DNA from: Papaver somniferum
Lineage: Eukaryota; Streptophyta; Magnoliopsida; Ranunculales; Papaveraceae
NCBI RefSeq assembly: GCF_003573695.1
Contig: NC_039360.1
Coordinates: 125,760,336 to 125,824,335 of the forward strand
Direction: 5' to 3'
Length of the DNA stretch: 64,000 bases
Part shown: in pieces, positions 45,385-58,294 of the stretch
Numbering within the stretch: position 1 is the stretch's first letter
How the letters are laid out: the number at the start of each line of letters is the position of its first letter
Notes under the pieces: generated by a model
The model's database searches: none
What the model saw: only the letters and a program-made list of their open reading frames with translations
What the model was told of the DNA's origin: nothing
Program-made: the position numbers and the translations under genes

Positions 45385-47002
45385 TCATAACCAAATGAGT
45401 TCATATGTGGTGTGAGCAAGAGATCGACACTCTGCTTCTGCACTTGAACTTTGCTTCTTACTTCTCCATGAAATCAAAGAGTCTCTCAAGAACACACAAT
45501 AGCCTGTAATAGATTTTCTGTCTGTAACATCCCCAGCCCAATCAGAATCAGAGTAAGCTCGAAGAGTGAGATCAGACTTGGATGAGAAACACATACCTTG
45601 ATACAGAGACCCCTTGATATATCTTATAATTCTGAGAACAACCGCATAATGAGTAGACCTTGGAGCAGACATAAACTGACTGACTATGTGAACTGCATGA
45701 CTTATGTCTGGTCTCGTAATAGTCAAGTAATTTAGACTCCCTACTAGTTGACGATACAATGTTGGATTAGACAATAGAGTCTCATCTGTAGGACTGTATT
45801 TTACATTCAATTTAAGAGGTGCGTCAGTTACCTTATTGTCAGAAAGCCCCGCATGTTGTAGAAACTGAGATGCATATTTGACTTGTGATATGAAATAACC
45901 AGTGGATGACGTGCAAACTTCAATGTCAAGAAAATAAGTTAAAGGTCCAAGATCTTTCATCTTAAAACAATCACTGAGATATGACTTGAGTTCAGTAATA
46001 CCTTGTAGGTCACTGCCAGTAATAACCATGTCGTCAACATATAAGAGAAAAATGAGAATTCCTTTTTCTAGACGAACATAACTGAATTGTTGAAGCTTTG
46101 TGTAAATCAATCCTGGAAAATTGCATTGATAAACTTCTCAAACCAAGCACGAGGTGCTTGTTTGAGTCCATATAATGCTCGTCGAAGCCTACATACTTGA
46201 TTAGGTCCATGAGGCAAACCAGGAGGAGGTTGCATGTAAACCTCTTCTTGTAACTCACCATGAAGAAAAGCGTTTTTCACGTCCATTTGATGAAGCCCCC
46301 ATTTTCGTGTTGCAACAACAACAAGTAATGTACGAACCGTAACCATTTTGGCCACTTGTGCAAATGTTTCTTCATAGTCAACACCATACTCTTGTGTATA
46401 ACCTTTTGCAACAACTAGTGATTACATCGTTCAGACTCACCATCTGACTTGGTCTTAACTTTATAGACCCATCTGCTTCCAACAACTTATTTTCCAGGAG
46501 GAAGATCCACCATTTCCCATGTCCCTGCCTCTACATGTGCTTCCAATTCATCATCCGTTGAATCTTTCCATTCTGGAATGGTTGCAGCTTATCTGTATGT
46601 TTTTGGTTCATAAAATGAAAAAATAGAAGACAAGGAACAATGATAGTATGCATACTTAGCTGGTGGTCTTCGATTGCGAGGTGGCAAAGAATTTTCTTTA
46701 GAATCAGGATCTCGTTCCTGAATTGCACTGTCAGGTTGAATTATAGAGTGGTCGGGTTCTTCTGGAGTGAGTGTAACGTTCTCAGGGTTTACTAATGACT
46801 TTGGGAAAAAGCTAGTGATATCTAATGAAAAATGATCCAAATATGTAAAACTTTCAAAGGTTGATGACTTACTACTTGGGAGGGTCCAAAAGGGAATCTT
46901 TTCCCAGAAAGTAACATGACTAGATACACGTAGTTTGCGATTAACTGGATCATAGCAACAATATCCCTTATGTTCTACTCTGTATCCAAGAAAAACACAC
47001 AT
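45385..47002 (-). pseudogene. Copia integrase end, reverse transcriptase and RNase H, frameshifted
   Basis: 47002-46589 holds MCVFLGYRVEHKGYCCYDP, the post-integrase segment, then a linker. RT starts near 46490 (VGSRWVYKVKTKSDG) and continues [36 protein letters not shown] and [15 protein letters not shown], then shifts frame near 46107. LLYVDDMVITGSD carries the catalytic YVDD, and SQFMSAPRSTHY, YSDSDWAGDVTDRKS and SSSAEAECRSLAHTTYE are the RNase H marks. Frame changes near 46590, 46400 and 46107 inactivate it. Confidence 0.9.
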
Positions 47003-47059
47003 GACATTTTTGTGACTAAGTTTGTTTCGTTCACGTTCAGGTAAAAGAACAAAACATGT

Positions 47060-47557
47060 TTAACCAAAAGTTTTAAGCTCAGAATAGTTAGGTTTGTTTC
47101 CATACAAACACTCATAAGGAGATATTTCACCTATAACAGCTGTTGGCACACGATTGATTGTATGCACTGCTGTGAGAACAGATTCACCCCAAAAGTTAGA
47201 AGGAACTGAAGCTGAAATTAACTGAGTTCTGGCTGTTTCAATGATGTGACGGTGTTTGCGTTCTGCAACACCGTTTTGTTCTGGTGTTTCAGTACAATAA
47301 AGTTGAAGAATAGTGCCTTGAGTTTTGAGAAATTCTCGAAAATGATCGGATATGTACTCCCATTCTTCTTTTGGATCCTTTGTTTGTACTTTTTTTCCTT
47401 TGCCATTAGAACTGCTTGATGTAGGGGCTTTTTCTATACCATCAACATACTTCCACATACTCTTTCCTTTAAGAAAGCTCCTCATGAGGAATGACCAATG
47501 ATTGTAGTTTGTTCCATCAAACCAAACAGTGATAGGTTGAAAATCTTCTCTTGACAT
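47060..47557 (-). pseudogene. In-frame gag-integrase fusion of the copia element
   Basis: ATG at 47557 starts MSREDFQPITVWFDGTNYNH, a normal copia gag N-terminus with WSFLMRSFLKGKSMW. After about 65 residues, near KEEWEYISDHF, it turns without a frame break into the integrase C-terminal part: LYCTETPEQNGVAERKHRHI (with the last acidic residue of the DDE triad), NFWGESVLTAVHTINRVP and SPYECLYGNKPNYSELKTFG. Most of gag, the zinc knuckle, protease and the first two integrase catalytic residues are gone. A stop follows at 47060. Confidence 0.85.
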
Positions 47558-47680
47558 GATTACTATATATGTTTCTGAATGTAGGGTTTATACTTTGAAC
47601 TAGGTTATGATCAGGAGGCAAATACGAATGTTTTCTCTGGATTGTATTGCAGCGCAAAACTGATTTTTAGATCTTTTTTA

Positions 47681-47692
47681 GCTCTGATGCCA
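47681..47692 (-). other. Primer-binding site of the copia element
   Basis: TGGCATCAGAGC on the minus strand follows the LTR end TTTAACA directly; it matches the initiator tRNA complement except for one base. Confidence 0.85.
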
Positions 47693-47920
47693 TGTTAAAC
47701 ATGAGCATAGAGATTCTACAGTTGTTATGAGATTAACTCAATGTATTGATTGATAGGCAAAAGTGCCTGCTTTATACAAACTTACATAACTTGATAAGAC
47801 AAGAATAAGATACACCTAACAATATCTAGAATAAATACAGAAGGAAATATATATGTAGTTACAACCGTATAACAACACAATAATGCTAAGATCGTATAAT
47901 ATCTTGACCATATCTTAACA
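47693..47920 (-). repeat. 5' LTR of the copia element, 228 bp
   Basis: It starts TGTTAAGATATGG (47920) and ends CATGTTTAACA (47693), so the ends are inverted TGTTAA/TTAACA. Without a partner LTR its age cannot be judged. Confidence 0.85.
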
Positions 47921-48307
47921 AGCAAAACCCAAGTCCCGGAATCGAAAGCAAAAATGAAATCTAAAGGAAATGTACGTTTTTGTTCACACTCTTGTCATTT
48001 CTACCTAATCAGTTTTTCCCCAAAACAGCTTTTCATAAATTTCATATCTCCACAAACACGTACTACAAGATAAGACTTTGAATTGGCATGAAATTCAACT
48101 CGAGTGTAAAAGTTTGCCTGATGCAACTTGCTTATTGTCTTGGTCCACTCTATCCCCACTAGTGAATAGGTGTTGTATGACAAACTAACCAAATCTTTGT
48201 GGAATTTCAAGACTTGGTCAGTGCAAAATTTTGTAAAGAATGGCTAATGCAGTTTAGAACAACTCATAAGTTTCTGAAATGTGATGCATACCTGTCTACA
48301 GACATAC

Positions 48308-48523
48308 GATACTAAACCCAACGCCTCTGGCATAATGATTATAGTAATCATATGCTTTTTCTTCTGAATCAAATTGCATTCCAATTTTCTGCACTTCTAC
48401 ATTAATGCCCTTTAGGCCTTCACTCATTGGAACATCTTCTTCCATAAGCAAGTCAGTATTGTCTTCTGACAGAGAATGATTTTCAAGGATCACCATGACC
48501 TGCTTGATTCCAACAATTGGCAT
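48308..48523 (-). CDS. FAR1/FHY3-related protein, N-terminal exon
   Basis: The minus strand from ATG 48523 reads MPIVGIKQVMVILENHSLSE and on to KIGMQFDSEEKAYDYYNHYA and RGVGFSI. It then meets a strong GTATGT donor (48307). GM-FDSEE-AY-FYN-YA---GFS is the start of the FAR1 DNA-binding domain, a zinc-finger type derived from Mutator-like transposases. Exact phase 0 and 72 codons support a real exon. Following exons are not found between 48300 and 47921, where a copia element begins. The gene is truncated, or its remainder has been displaced. A start at the inner ATG (48499, MVILENHS) is also possible. Confidence 0.6.
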
Positions 48524-48732
48524 GAGTACTAGTTAATAGATTGTAAACACTTTAGACGGTGTATCTCTAATTCTTATTAATGAACGGCATTGTGCTCCGA
48601 CTTGTGAATCAATTACAGTTGTTCCAAGTATTAGACATATCCTATTAGAACTATCTTATATCGTATGCACTGACCAAAAACTTGAATCTTAGCGATTAAC
48701 ATATAATTCATAATTATTATTACAAAACTAGT

Positions 48733-49005
48733 CATAAAAACCCAAGGTGACCAAACTTGTGGTACGAAAACCCCACTCAAATGTTGGGATCCATTAAAAC
48801 TCCATCGTAAACAAAATTGATACAAAAATCCCAAATTTTTAAAAATTGATACAAATACTCCAAATTTAAATGTTGGTTTAATCATAAAATTTGATGAAAC
48901 CAAAATAAAATTTGGGGTTTTTGTGTTAATTTTGTTTTGATGGGGTTTTTGTGTTACTTTTGTTTTGATGGATTTTTTGTGGAAGGATGGTGACACCTCT
49001 GGGGT
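48733..49005. mobile_element. Possible MITE with weak inverted ends
   Basis: The left end (AACCCAAGGTGACCA) resembles the reverse complement of the right end (AACCCCAGAGGTGTCACCA), and the interior has repeated GGGGTTTTTGTGTTA blocks. No duplication was confirmed. The minus frame across it is not a gene. Confidence 0.35.
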
Positions 49006-50097
49006 TATAACTCGCGGACCGCTATTATTAAGTGAAAAACTCTATGTCTGGTTGCATACTAAAAACATAGCAAGGGTAGATTATTGTTCTGATAACAACA
49101 CTTCAAATGTTTTAACAAATACAGTAACTGGTTTATGCTCGTAGTTGAAGATTACTTTTTTCCTTGCATACGTTGCCTTACTCTAGCTTTCAATTTTGAC
49201 AAATAAAAAGAAAGACTTGAGTTGTGAATCGAAGAGGGTTTATTTCCTGGGGTTTTTGTTTGGAATACGTATAAGTATTTTTGTTAGGTAAAATTAGGGT
49301 ACACGTACGTATCCGCTCCGAACTACTCTCCTAACAACGAACCATTAATCGGATTTTTGACTGAATCTGATCTACCCGAATCCGGATAATTCCCGTACGT
49401 ATGTCATCCCGAACTTCCCTCCGTACCCTGAATTGCTAACTAGGATTGACGCCAATTTTATTAACTAGAAAGTCCAAGAGATAAACATTAAGAAAAAAAA
49501 TATACTCACAAATCTAGATTACCTGAGTCTTGACTACTTGGACGATGTTGTAAATAAAGGAAATTTTGTTCATAAAAGGCAAAAAGAAAACAAAAATAGA
49601 GGGGCACATAAGCCAGAAACATCAAAGAAAGGAAAGAAGCAGAATAGAAAATAAAAAACAAAAGAACCGAAAAAGCGAGAAATACTCTCTGCAACATCTT
49701 GTGTTGATGCAATACTTGGACCGGTAGAAATTGCGTCAACTTCCACAGAGTGGAATATTTTATTCGCTATATTTGAACATTGAACAACATCCGTGGTAGA
49801 TTTATTTTTACCAGTGACCTTCGATATTATTGCATGTTTATGTTACCACCAGGATTACACTTTGCTACTCTCCCTTATCAACAACATTATTTTTCATTAA
49901 ATGTATTCTCCTACATTCTGCCAATGCATGTCCAATAGTTTTGTAATGGTCATAATACGAAGGAACTTTTTCGTATGCTTCAGAGCCAAAGAAAGCAAAG
50001 CCCTCACCCTCTACCAAAATCTATGTTCTTACTGGCTTTGATAAATCTACTTCCACCAATACTTTAGCATATAACCCAAATCTTCATGAAATAACAT
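49006..50097. other. Intergenic; nothing recognised
   Basis: The minus frame at 49506-49739 is hydrophobic with no domain match I know. It could be part of the 5' leader of the FAR1-related gene. No other structure is clear. Confidence 0.4.
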
Positions 50098-52381
50098 TGT
50101 TCATTATTTCACTACTCGGACGAACTCGTAAGTTTTGTTATCTCAAGCTCGTTGTCAATGTGAGTTGCAGAAAACTATATCTTGATTTCTAATCTACTAA
50201 AATCAAGTCTCTCAATGGGTTAGAGTATTGTAGTTGAGTATCAGACATCACTGAATAACCCTTGAAGATTGAAGATTAAACGAAGACATATGGAGAACTT
50301 CATCAACAAAGAGGTATGTGAAAACTGAACCATCCTATTTACTCACGACATTTACCAATATATCGGTATAAGACTATGTCGTATGATTTTGGTAGCTTTC
50401 ATATTGCAATGAAGAAATTTAGAGTCAAACTTGTCTTGATAAATCTCTCTAAATATGATTCAAGCAATGGATGTTCATAGATCTTTAACAAGCTAAGTTA
50501 AGAAAAAAATTATTGTTCTAGAGCTATTTTTGTTTCAAGTTGATCATTTGGAAATTTTCCAAGCAATGATATTTCATGTCTATGGCCATTTGGAATGTTT
50601 CAAATTGTTTAAAGAGAGTTTTTCAGAACTACTGAAATTCTAGATGGAGGCTAGGTACGCGTGCCCTATACACATGAGTTTCAGAACAGGGTAGGTACGC
50701 ATACCCAGTATGGGTACCTACAGGGCCCGAGTTTGTGAATGTATAAGGGTACGAATACCTAGTACGCGTACCCAACAACCTGAGTTCACGAACTGGTCTA
50801 TAGCTTATAGGTATGCGTACCCCTACATTTACATGCCCAGTATATCTAAACAGGTGCTCATAAACTATTGTCACAAATACGTTTGTCATCGCTACAACTC
50901 TCGTAAACACTTCTAAGATTACCATGTTCACCGTTTTGTCTTTTTGAATCATGGTATAAGTCTTGAGTGTTAATGAACAAGAATATGCTTATAATTTCAT
51001 AAAACATATTTTGCCAATAACTATTATTGTACACAGTTCTGTAACCCTGGACCATAGTGTGTATTGTTCTGCGTAATTTCTATGCGAACTTCTCACATGC
51101 TTACATGAATTCCTAACAAGAATTTCATCTAAACTGGGGAAGTATTTTCTTAAATCGAAATATTCCTAGAGCCTTGAAAATCTATAAATAAAGAGACTCA
51201 AACAACTTGGAAGTTCAATCTATGATATTTTAATTTCCTAGTTGCTTGCTAGATTCGTTCCCTATTAACCTAGGTTTCCTTTGAGAAACATATATAGTTT
51301 TGTTTACGACTTAAAGACTTCAGTAAGGAATTCGTAAACTTAGGTCTAACTATCTTATACTTGATATTTCATGTATCCTGATGTTATTCTTATTGAACAT
51401 TGAGTTTTTCGTCAATCTTCGATCAAGAACGAGATAGATGGAAATAGCAAAGTTCTCTTCGTCTCAGACTTGTGATTTCCCATGATAGATATCTAAAACT
51501 CTTCTTTGTTGATCGGTTTATTTAGATTATTCTTGAGAGGTGGTTAGTGATCCATGCCTTCTTAGTTAACTGAGTGTAACTGTTCCGGATTCGTGAGTTT
51601 TGCTTTCCGAGCCTTGATCTAAACAATCTCAAAAAAAGATCAAATATGCTTATCTGTTAGAGGCAGATTGGTATCAAAAGTTTTCACTTAGGTTGAAGCA
51701 ATTCTTAGGCTGTAAGACGTCAACTAAATTAATTGTATAAAACCTTTCAAGGTTAAAGAGACTTAAGGAGAACGATTGCATCTGAATTACTTAAAGGTTT
51801 GATTCGGTCTCAACTGTATTTTAATCCAAAGTCTGATAGTAGGCTAGTGTCTGTAGCGACTTAATACTGTTTGGTGTTCTAAGCTGGAAGAAGTCTCGGG
51901 GTTTTTCTGCAGTTGCAGTTTTCCTTGTTAACAAAGATTATGGTGTCTTGTGTTTTCCTTTTCCGAATTATATTGTTTTATCTTTATCATATAGAAATAG
52001 CACAAGTAGTACGCATTAAATTCATATAGGTTAAGTTCTTATTAATTGTGATCCATAACGAGACTTTTTCTTGTTGAATTCGTATCTTAAAAGATAAATA
52101 ACATGTTTTACACTTGGCAGAATTTAGATCCACTTGATTTGGATACGACTAGATTGATCTTGTATATTAATTTTTTATATCATCTAAGAACTCTTCTACC
52201 ACAATCAGGTTCACGACTTTATCAGTCTAGACATATTGATTATGGAAAAGAATGAGAAAAAATGTATATACCTATTATTCAGGGATCTTCAATTTAAATC
52301 TACTTGCAATTGTATTAGGTTTTGTCCATACAGGTTTCCGAACGAAAAAGATGGAAGTGTACTTGTTACCCTCTCTATTCA
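50098..52381 (+). repeat. Old long LTR (copia-like), 5' LTR
   Basis: The start is worn (TGTTCATTATTTCACTACTC) but ACGAACTCGTAAGTTTTGTT and ATCTCAAGCTCGTTGTCAA match the family. It ends CTCTCTATTCA at 52381, followed by TGGTATCTGAGT (52384-52395), a mutated primer site. The motif cluster GGTACGCGT/GGTATGCGTACCCC is at 50650-50830. Confidence 0.75.
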
Positions 52382-52439
52382 ATTGGTATCTGAGTAGGAA
52401 AACACTATTAGACCTAATAAGTTTGTGTTTATGGCTGAT

Positions 52440-53942
52440 ATGAATCAATTGACAAGAGTTCAATCTCTATTAACATACCACCAGCCTTAGATGGCACAAA
52501 CTACTTATGGTGAAAAATATTAATGCGCTGCTTCCTTCAAGCTCATGAGTTTCAAACATGGGTTCTTGGTGTAAAGGGGTACAATCCTCCAACAGTTCGA
52601 GAAGGCGAAAGAACTGTTGTTAAGGACAAAACCATCTATAGCGAAGCTGAAACAGTGTTGCAAAGAAAAATTGTGATGGATTGAATGCTATCACCCATTC
52701 CATAAGTCAAGATCTTCAACATAATGTGTCTACTTGCACTATGTCGAAGCAATCTTGAGATATCTTAAAGACCGTGTTTGAAGGGAATACCTCGGAAAAG
52801 GAAGCAAGGTTTCAAAACTTAACTTCTGATTGGGAAAACCTTTCTATGGTTGATGAAGATTCACTCAAAGAATATAATCATAAATTATCTGATATAATGA
52901 ATGCCTATCATGTGTTTGGTACGACTATTTCCTAAAGGAATGTTGTGATGTAAATACTGAGATCAAGAAAACTTTAAGACAGATAAAAAGAAAATCTCTT
53001 TAAAAGTGTTCTTTATCAAATATTTAAAAGAAGAATATGGTTCAGAATCGGAACACTTCTCTAGGTTCCAAGTGTCTTGGTTTTAGACATCATATTTATA
53101 TGTCCAAACAATGAGTTTTGTATGAAAGCTAAAATCTTTATGGACACTTTAGACTACTATTCAGAAGATTATCATACTTGTAAGAATGGGTATCTTACTT
53201 ATTTTTATGATGTTCATGATTCTATCAGCATTGATAGTTTCCCACAGTGCAACCTTCTTACTTTAGAAGAGCGAATCAATTTTTTGTTAGAAGAAATTCA
53301 CTTAATGAAGGTTAATTTCCAACTAGAGAAAGAGTGTCTCTCTAAAAAGACTGAAAATGTGGAATGTCAGTTGAATCTCATCAAAAAGGAACAAATAAAT
53401 ACTAATAAGCTTATCCATGATCTTAAGGTTTAAAATGAGAAGAATCGATTCACCAAATCGAGAAAAACTCAGAAAAACAACAAGACTCCTCAAAGCACGT
53501 TTATTGGGCTAATTTCTTTATTTTCAGTTTGAAATAATACCAATCTATATGCAAGGGAACAAAACATATATCTCAGTGCTCTTTGTGTAAAGAATGGGAT
53601 TATCCAGATAATCAATATGTCTTGAGAATCAAGCCTCAGAGAAAACCTCGTTCACGTACTCCTCACCCTTGGAAGAGAAAGAAAGCTTGGAAATCAAAAG
53701 AGACATGCCTTTCAAAAGAAATAGGTAAAATCGTACTTGATCTTCAGGGATCTATCAAAGTAATAAGGAACAAGCTACGAAACATGAAAAGACGTACAAA
53801 GTCCTCAGGTAACTCTTCTGACTTTATTCTTGATACCTTGGTTTATGAGGAAAAACATCAAATGAATACGAGTTTTCTAAAGAACTTTGCTATTCTTGAA
53901 AAACAACAAAACCCCCATTTAGTGGGAGGCATTGGTTTATGA
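52440..53942 (+). pseudogene. Decayed gag of the 50098 element
   Basis: The text parallels the intact gag at 62895 with several frameshifts. It reads SISINIPPALDGTNYLW, GYNPPTVREGERTVV, KDRV/EGNTSEKEARFQNLTSDWENLS, then a coiled-coil-like open piece at 53077-53433 (LLTLEERINFLLEEIHLMK) and a basic piece at 53583-53942 (RIKPQRKPRSRTPHPWKRKK). No pol follows. Not functional. Confidence 0.7.
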
Positions 53943-55388
53943 AATGATCCTCTAGTTGGTTATAATCTTCCCTTGGGGTGGGAACTACAACTTGAAGAGA
54001 ATAAATTTTTCTGATTAACTTCTCCTAAAGACACTGATAGAAAACAAAATTGTTGGATTATATCAACAATGGCTGAAAAAAGCATCTCGCAAACTGTTGA
54101 GCTATGCTCCGGTGAGATATATATATACTTGTTCAATAAGTTTTTATGACAAATCGTTAAAAGTTTCCCATGACGAAAACATGTTTTAGTAACTTAGTAG
54201 CCTTATCTGCACATCAAATAAGTCAGTTTGAATTGGTGCCACCACACCATAATAGTGAGTCCTAAATGTAATGAATGGATATGGGTATTAACTATTTTTA
54301 TGCTCTATATAGTGAATTCTCCCCGCCTATCTGACTCCTAAGAAAGAGACGAAAACAGAAATCATGGAAATTCTTACATAATAAGCTAAGAAAATTATGC
54401 ATTAAGATTATTCATTTTATCACAACGTACGTTGATATATAAACTTAAAATTATAACTCCTTTAGAATACTTTGTTTACCAGTAGAATGTCTCCAGGAAG
54501 AGTTTAAACCAAGGAAAATTTGAAGATTTTGAAGAAAATCCCTAGGGCAATATCTAACATTCTTATTCATCTTGGTAGCATCAAGATTTGAAGATTTCGT
54601 AGAAGAAGATTCGGTCGTGAAAACATAACCCAAAATCACCAAAATAATTCTCGTGAAAATTCGGAGTTAACATGTTTTGACTCTCTTTCATGTGAAATAT
54701 GCGTTAGCTAAGGCTTAGCTTGCGAAAAATGAGTATTTCTCCACGTCAAAAATCCGGTTTCAGAATTTGTCATAAAATCCAGGTGGCCTAAAACAATCGA
54801 ATGGCCTATGTGTTAAATTTTTATGGGGATATAAAAAAATTCCAAAGAACCCATGATTTTTTTTATATTTGGATAAATTTTAAAAAATTTGGGTGCCTAG
54901 AATACTCTAATGTCACCCCAGTTTCCTTACTGTTTTGGGCCCTACTTTGAAGTCTTAATCTTCAAACTTTTGATTTTAGGGTGGTATACCAAGGATTCGA
55001 TCACAGATAACAAGTTTGACCTTTCAAGAATAACCACGTCATTAGTCAATCAAATCAATTATCGAAAACTATAATAACAATACGATTCAGTTTTCTACTA
55101 CCAGTACTACTAAGCTTCTTAATCCCAATGAATTTTTTAAACGAAGGCGACAAAAAAAATATCACCTGATTAGATTACTCTCCACTATCAACGAGTTGGC
55201 TTCCAACACAATCACATAAGGTCATGTGTCACCCGATGAATCTGTAATAGTACAAGCTTCACTATTTATAGTGTTATGACCAAGGCTTATTTTGAAAGAC
55301 AATGAATTTACCAAATCCGAGAACCCTTAATATAAAATGGGAATATATTTTCGTTTTTGAAAAATTCCAACCGTAATCCAACTATTAT
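53943..55388. other. Unassigned AT-rich stretch between two long LTRs
   Basis: No convincing gene or element end is visible. It may be the worn interior of the 50098 element or host DNA between two separate insertions. No polypurine tract is seen before 55389. Confidence 0.4.
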
Positions 55389-57362
55389 TGTTAGAGCACT
55401 TCTCTGTCGAACTCGTAAGTTTTGTTATCTCAAGCACGTTTTCAATGTTAGATGCACAAAATGATATCTTGATTTCTAGTCTACTAAAGTCAAGTGTCGG
55501 ACTAGGAATAGAGTATGACAGTTGAGTATTAAATATTACTGAATAACACTCGAAGATAGATGACTGGAGATCAAACGAAGGCATTTGGAGAACTTCATTG
55601 ACAAAGAGGTATGTGAAGACTAAACCATCGTATTGACTCATGGTATTGCCATTATATCTTATAAGATTATTTCGTATGATTTTTAGTAGATTTAATGGTG
55701 CAAACAAGAAATTTCGAGTTAAGCTTGTCTTGTTGAATACCTCGAAATATGATGCAAGCAATGGATGTCCATAGATCCTAAACAATCTTAGACAAGAAAA
55801 ATTTATTATTTCAATTTGTCACTTGGAAATTTCCCAAGCAATGATATGGCATATCTATAGTGATTGGGAATATTCTAGGGAGTTTTTAGAACTACTGAGG
55901 TTCTGGACACATGGTAGGTATGCATACTATTGTACCCCATCAACTGAGTTCGGGATCAAGGTAGGTACGTATACTTAGTAAGCGTACCCCAAAGTTCTGA
56001 GTTCGTGTAAAGGGGGAAGGTATGCATACCCAGTACGCGTACCCCAAGGGCCTTAATTTTTAAACGGCTAGAGGAATGCATATCCAATACTCATACCCTA
56101 GCAGCCTGAGTTCACAGACTGGTTTATAAGTATGTATACCCTAGTAACATACCTGCCCATTACGAATTAACCAGATGTTCATAAACTATTCTTGGCATTG
56201 CTACGACTCTCACAAATACTATTAAGAAATCCATGATCATTAAATCACTATGTGCTTGTGAGTCATGATTTAAGTCTTGAGTGTTAAACAAACACGGTTA
56301 CAAGTGTTCATATGGCATACTAGCTATGGACTATCATTGTACACGGTTCCAGTACCCTGGACTATAGTGTATATTCTTTAGTGTAATTTCAAAAGAAACT
56401 TCTCACATGCTTATGTGAACTCCTTACAAGAGTTCCATCTAAACTGAGAAAGTGTTTGATTGAATCTCTAGTTATCTTAGATTGAATTTCAATATTGTTC
56501 TTGAGAGGTGGCTAGTAATCCAGGCTTCTTAGATAACTAAGTGCAAGTGTTCCGGATGGTTAGGTCTGCTATATTTGTCTATTTCAAACATATTTCCAAG
56601 CCTTGATCTAAAGGGAAATCAAATGGGCTTATATTTTAGAGGAATATTGGTATCGAAAGTCTACACTTAGGTTGAAGCAACTCTTAGGCTGCAAAGGACG
56701 TCAACTAAGGGAATCAATTGCGTAGAGCCTTGCGAGGTTCAAGGGACGTAAGGAGCATGATTGCAGTTGAATTTCTTAGAGGGTTAATTCATTCTCAACT
56801 ACATTTCAGTCCAAAGTCTAATAGTAGGCTAGTTTCTGTAGCAGCTTAAAACAGTTTGGTGGTCAAAGCTGGACGAGGTCCTGGAATTTTTCTGCAGGTG
56901 CAATTTTCCTCGTTAACAAAACTTCTGGTTTCTTGTGTTTTTCCTTTTCTGCATTATGTTTTTTTATCTTTACAATAGGAATAACACAAGTAGCATGTTT
57001 TTAATTTAGGTAGTTTAATACCTTATTAATTGTGGTCAATTACGAGACTTGCTCTTGTAGAATCCATATCTTAAAATATAGATAAGTTTCACACTTGACA
57101 GAATTCAGATTCTCTTGATTTAGATACGACTAGATTTAACTTGGTTATTGATTTGTGAGATCGTCCAAGAACCCTTTTACACAATCAGGTTCACAGACTT
57201 TGTTGTCTAGATGTATTGATTGTGGAAGATATAAGAGAAAACTTTATATACATATTGTTAAAGGATCTTTAATTAGATTTAATTGCAATTGTATTATGTT
57301 TTGTCCATACATGGTAGCCGAACGAAAAAGTTGGTGGTGTACTTGGTACCTTCTCCTTTTCA
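55389..57362 (+). repeat. Long LTR (copia-like), solo LTR or 3' LTR of the 50098 element, 1974 bp
   Basis: It starts TGTTAGAGCACTTC and ends TCTCCTTTTCA. It belongs to the same subfamily as 50098-52381 (shared ACTCGTAAGTTTTG, GATACGACTAGAT). No primer site follows. Flanks are ATTAT (55384-55388) and ATCAT (57363-57367), one change apart, which favours a solo LTR. AACAT before 50098 is an equally near match to ATCAT, so the alternative cannot be excluded. Motif cluster at 55910-56140. Confidence 0.7.
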
Positions 57363-57863
57363 ATCATACTGAAATCACTCTTAATTGACAATGAATATTA
57401 GCTAGCATATATATACTTTACTAATATAATAACCAGAGATATTCAAATATCTGGGATATGGAAATCCAAATATTTAAAAGATATATGAATATTTCGGTTT
57501 CGGGATCTCGCCTTCAAAATCATGGAAAATACTTGAATATTAGGTAATAAGAGTTAAACATATGCTAAACCACTATGTCGACATTATGCGAACATTCCAA
57601 GTTGAATCTGAATACATCCCGATGTTTTTCCAAACCTTAAGTAACTACATTCGCCATACGAGAACTTTAACCAACGACTTTATTTTTTGAATTTAGGCTG
57701 CAATAGGTATTGGTTTTTTGGCGGCTTTTGGCTTAGCTATACTATAGCCAAAGCCAAGCGAAATGGCACATCATAATGCTTGGCTTAATAGTTGCAATCT
57801 TTTGTAACTTAGATTATCATAGTGCTCACTTTAACCTCAATCTATTTTGATTTTGTTCAAAGA
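57363..57863. other. Intergenic with one strong hairpin
   Basis: TTTTGGCTTAGCTATACTATAGCCAAAGCC near 57726-57755, in two arms around TATAC, can fold into a stem. Nothing else is recognised. Confidence 0.4.
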
Positions 57864-57872
57864 GATCTAACC

Positions 57873-58026
57873 CGGGGGCGGAGCCAACCCATAGCAAGGG
57901 TAGGCGCCCAAGTTTTTTTTTTTCCTATTCTAAGCATCTTTTCGAATTCCAAGCTTATTTTTTTGCCTTTTTTCTATTCTAAAAATGTTTTGCCTCCCCA
58001 TGGTAGATTTTCTGGCTCCGCCACTG
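57873..58026. mobile_element. 154-bp MITE with 9-bp target duplication
   Basis: GATCTAACC occurs at 57864-57872 and 58027-58035. The ends CGGGGGCGGAGCCAA and, reverse complemented, CAGTGGCGGAGCCAG are inverted repeats of about 14 bp. An 8-9 bp duplication with such ends suggests a hAT-like or Mutator-like origin. The interior is T-rich, and the frame across it is not a gene. Confidence 0.85.
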
Positions 58027-58294
58027 GATCTAACCGCATGATTTAAAAAAATTGATATCAAAATTAGCATGAATACCATTTGAGTGATCGAACGTCAAAA
58101 CCTATTAGAATTTGAACCAACTTCTCGTCTCTATGAAGATTTTCTCTCTCATCGTTTTAGGATGATTATCTCTCGTCTATAAGACGATCCTAATCCTTTT
58201 CTAATATGCTTTTAAGTTTGTTTGTGTTTTGCAGGTTAATTAGTTTAATTGCGGCTCACTTTTCATCTCTCTTTGCTTGGTTAGATCTACAACT

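Larger units (their letters stand above)
45335..47920 (-). mobile_element. Truncated Ty1/copia element with internal deletion
   Basis: In element order: 228-bp 5' LTR (47920-47693), primer site (47692-47681), a gag start fused to integrase (47557-47060), a capsid-side linker (47002-46589), reverse transcriptase (about 46500-45600) and RNase H stopping at about 45335. RNase H ends after ELIWL and the RISAPTPLYS text, just before the expected DNQ motif. No 3' LTR is present. The short LTR and RT sequence set it apart from the long-LTR family. Confidence 0.85.

Noticed and set aside
57822..58046. Small gene with GRSQPIARVGA
   Set aside because: The frame runs across the MITE and its duplicated target site.
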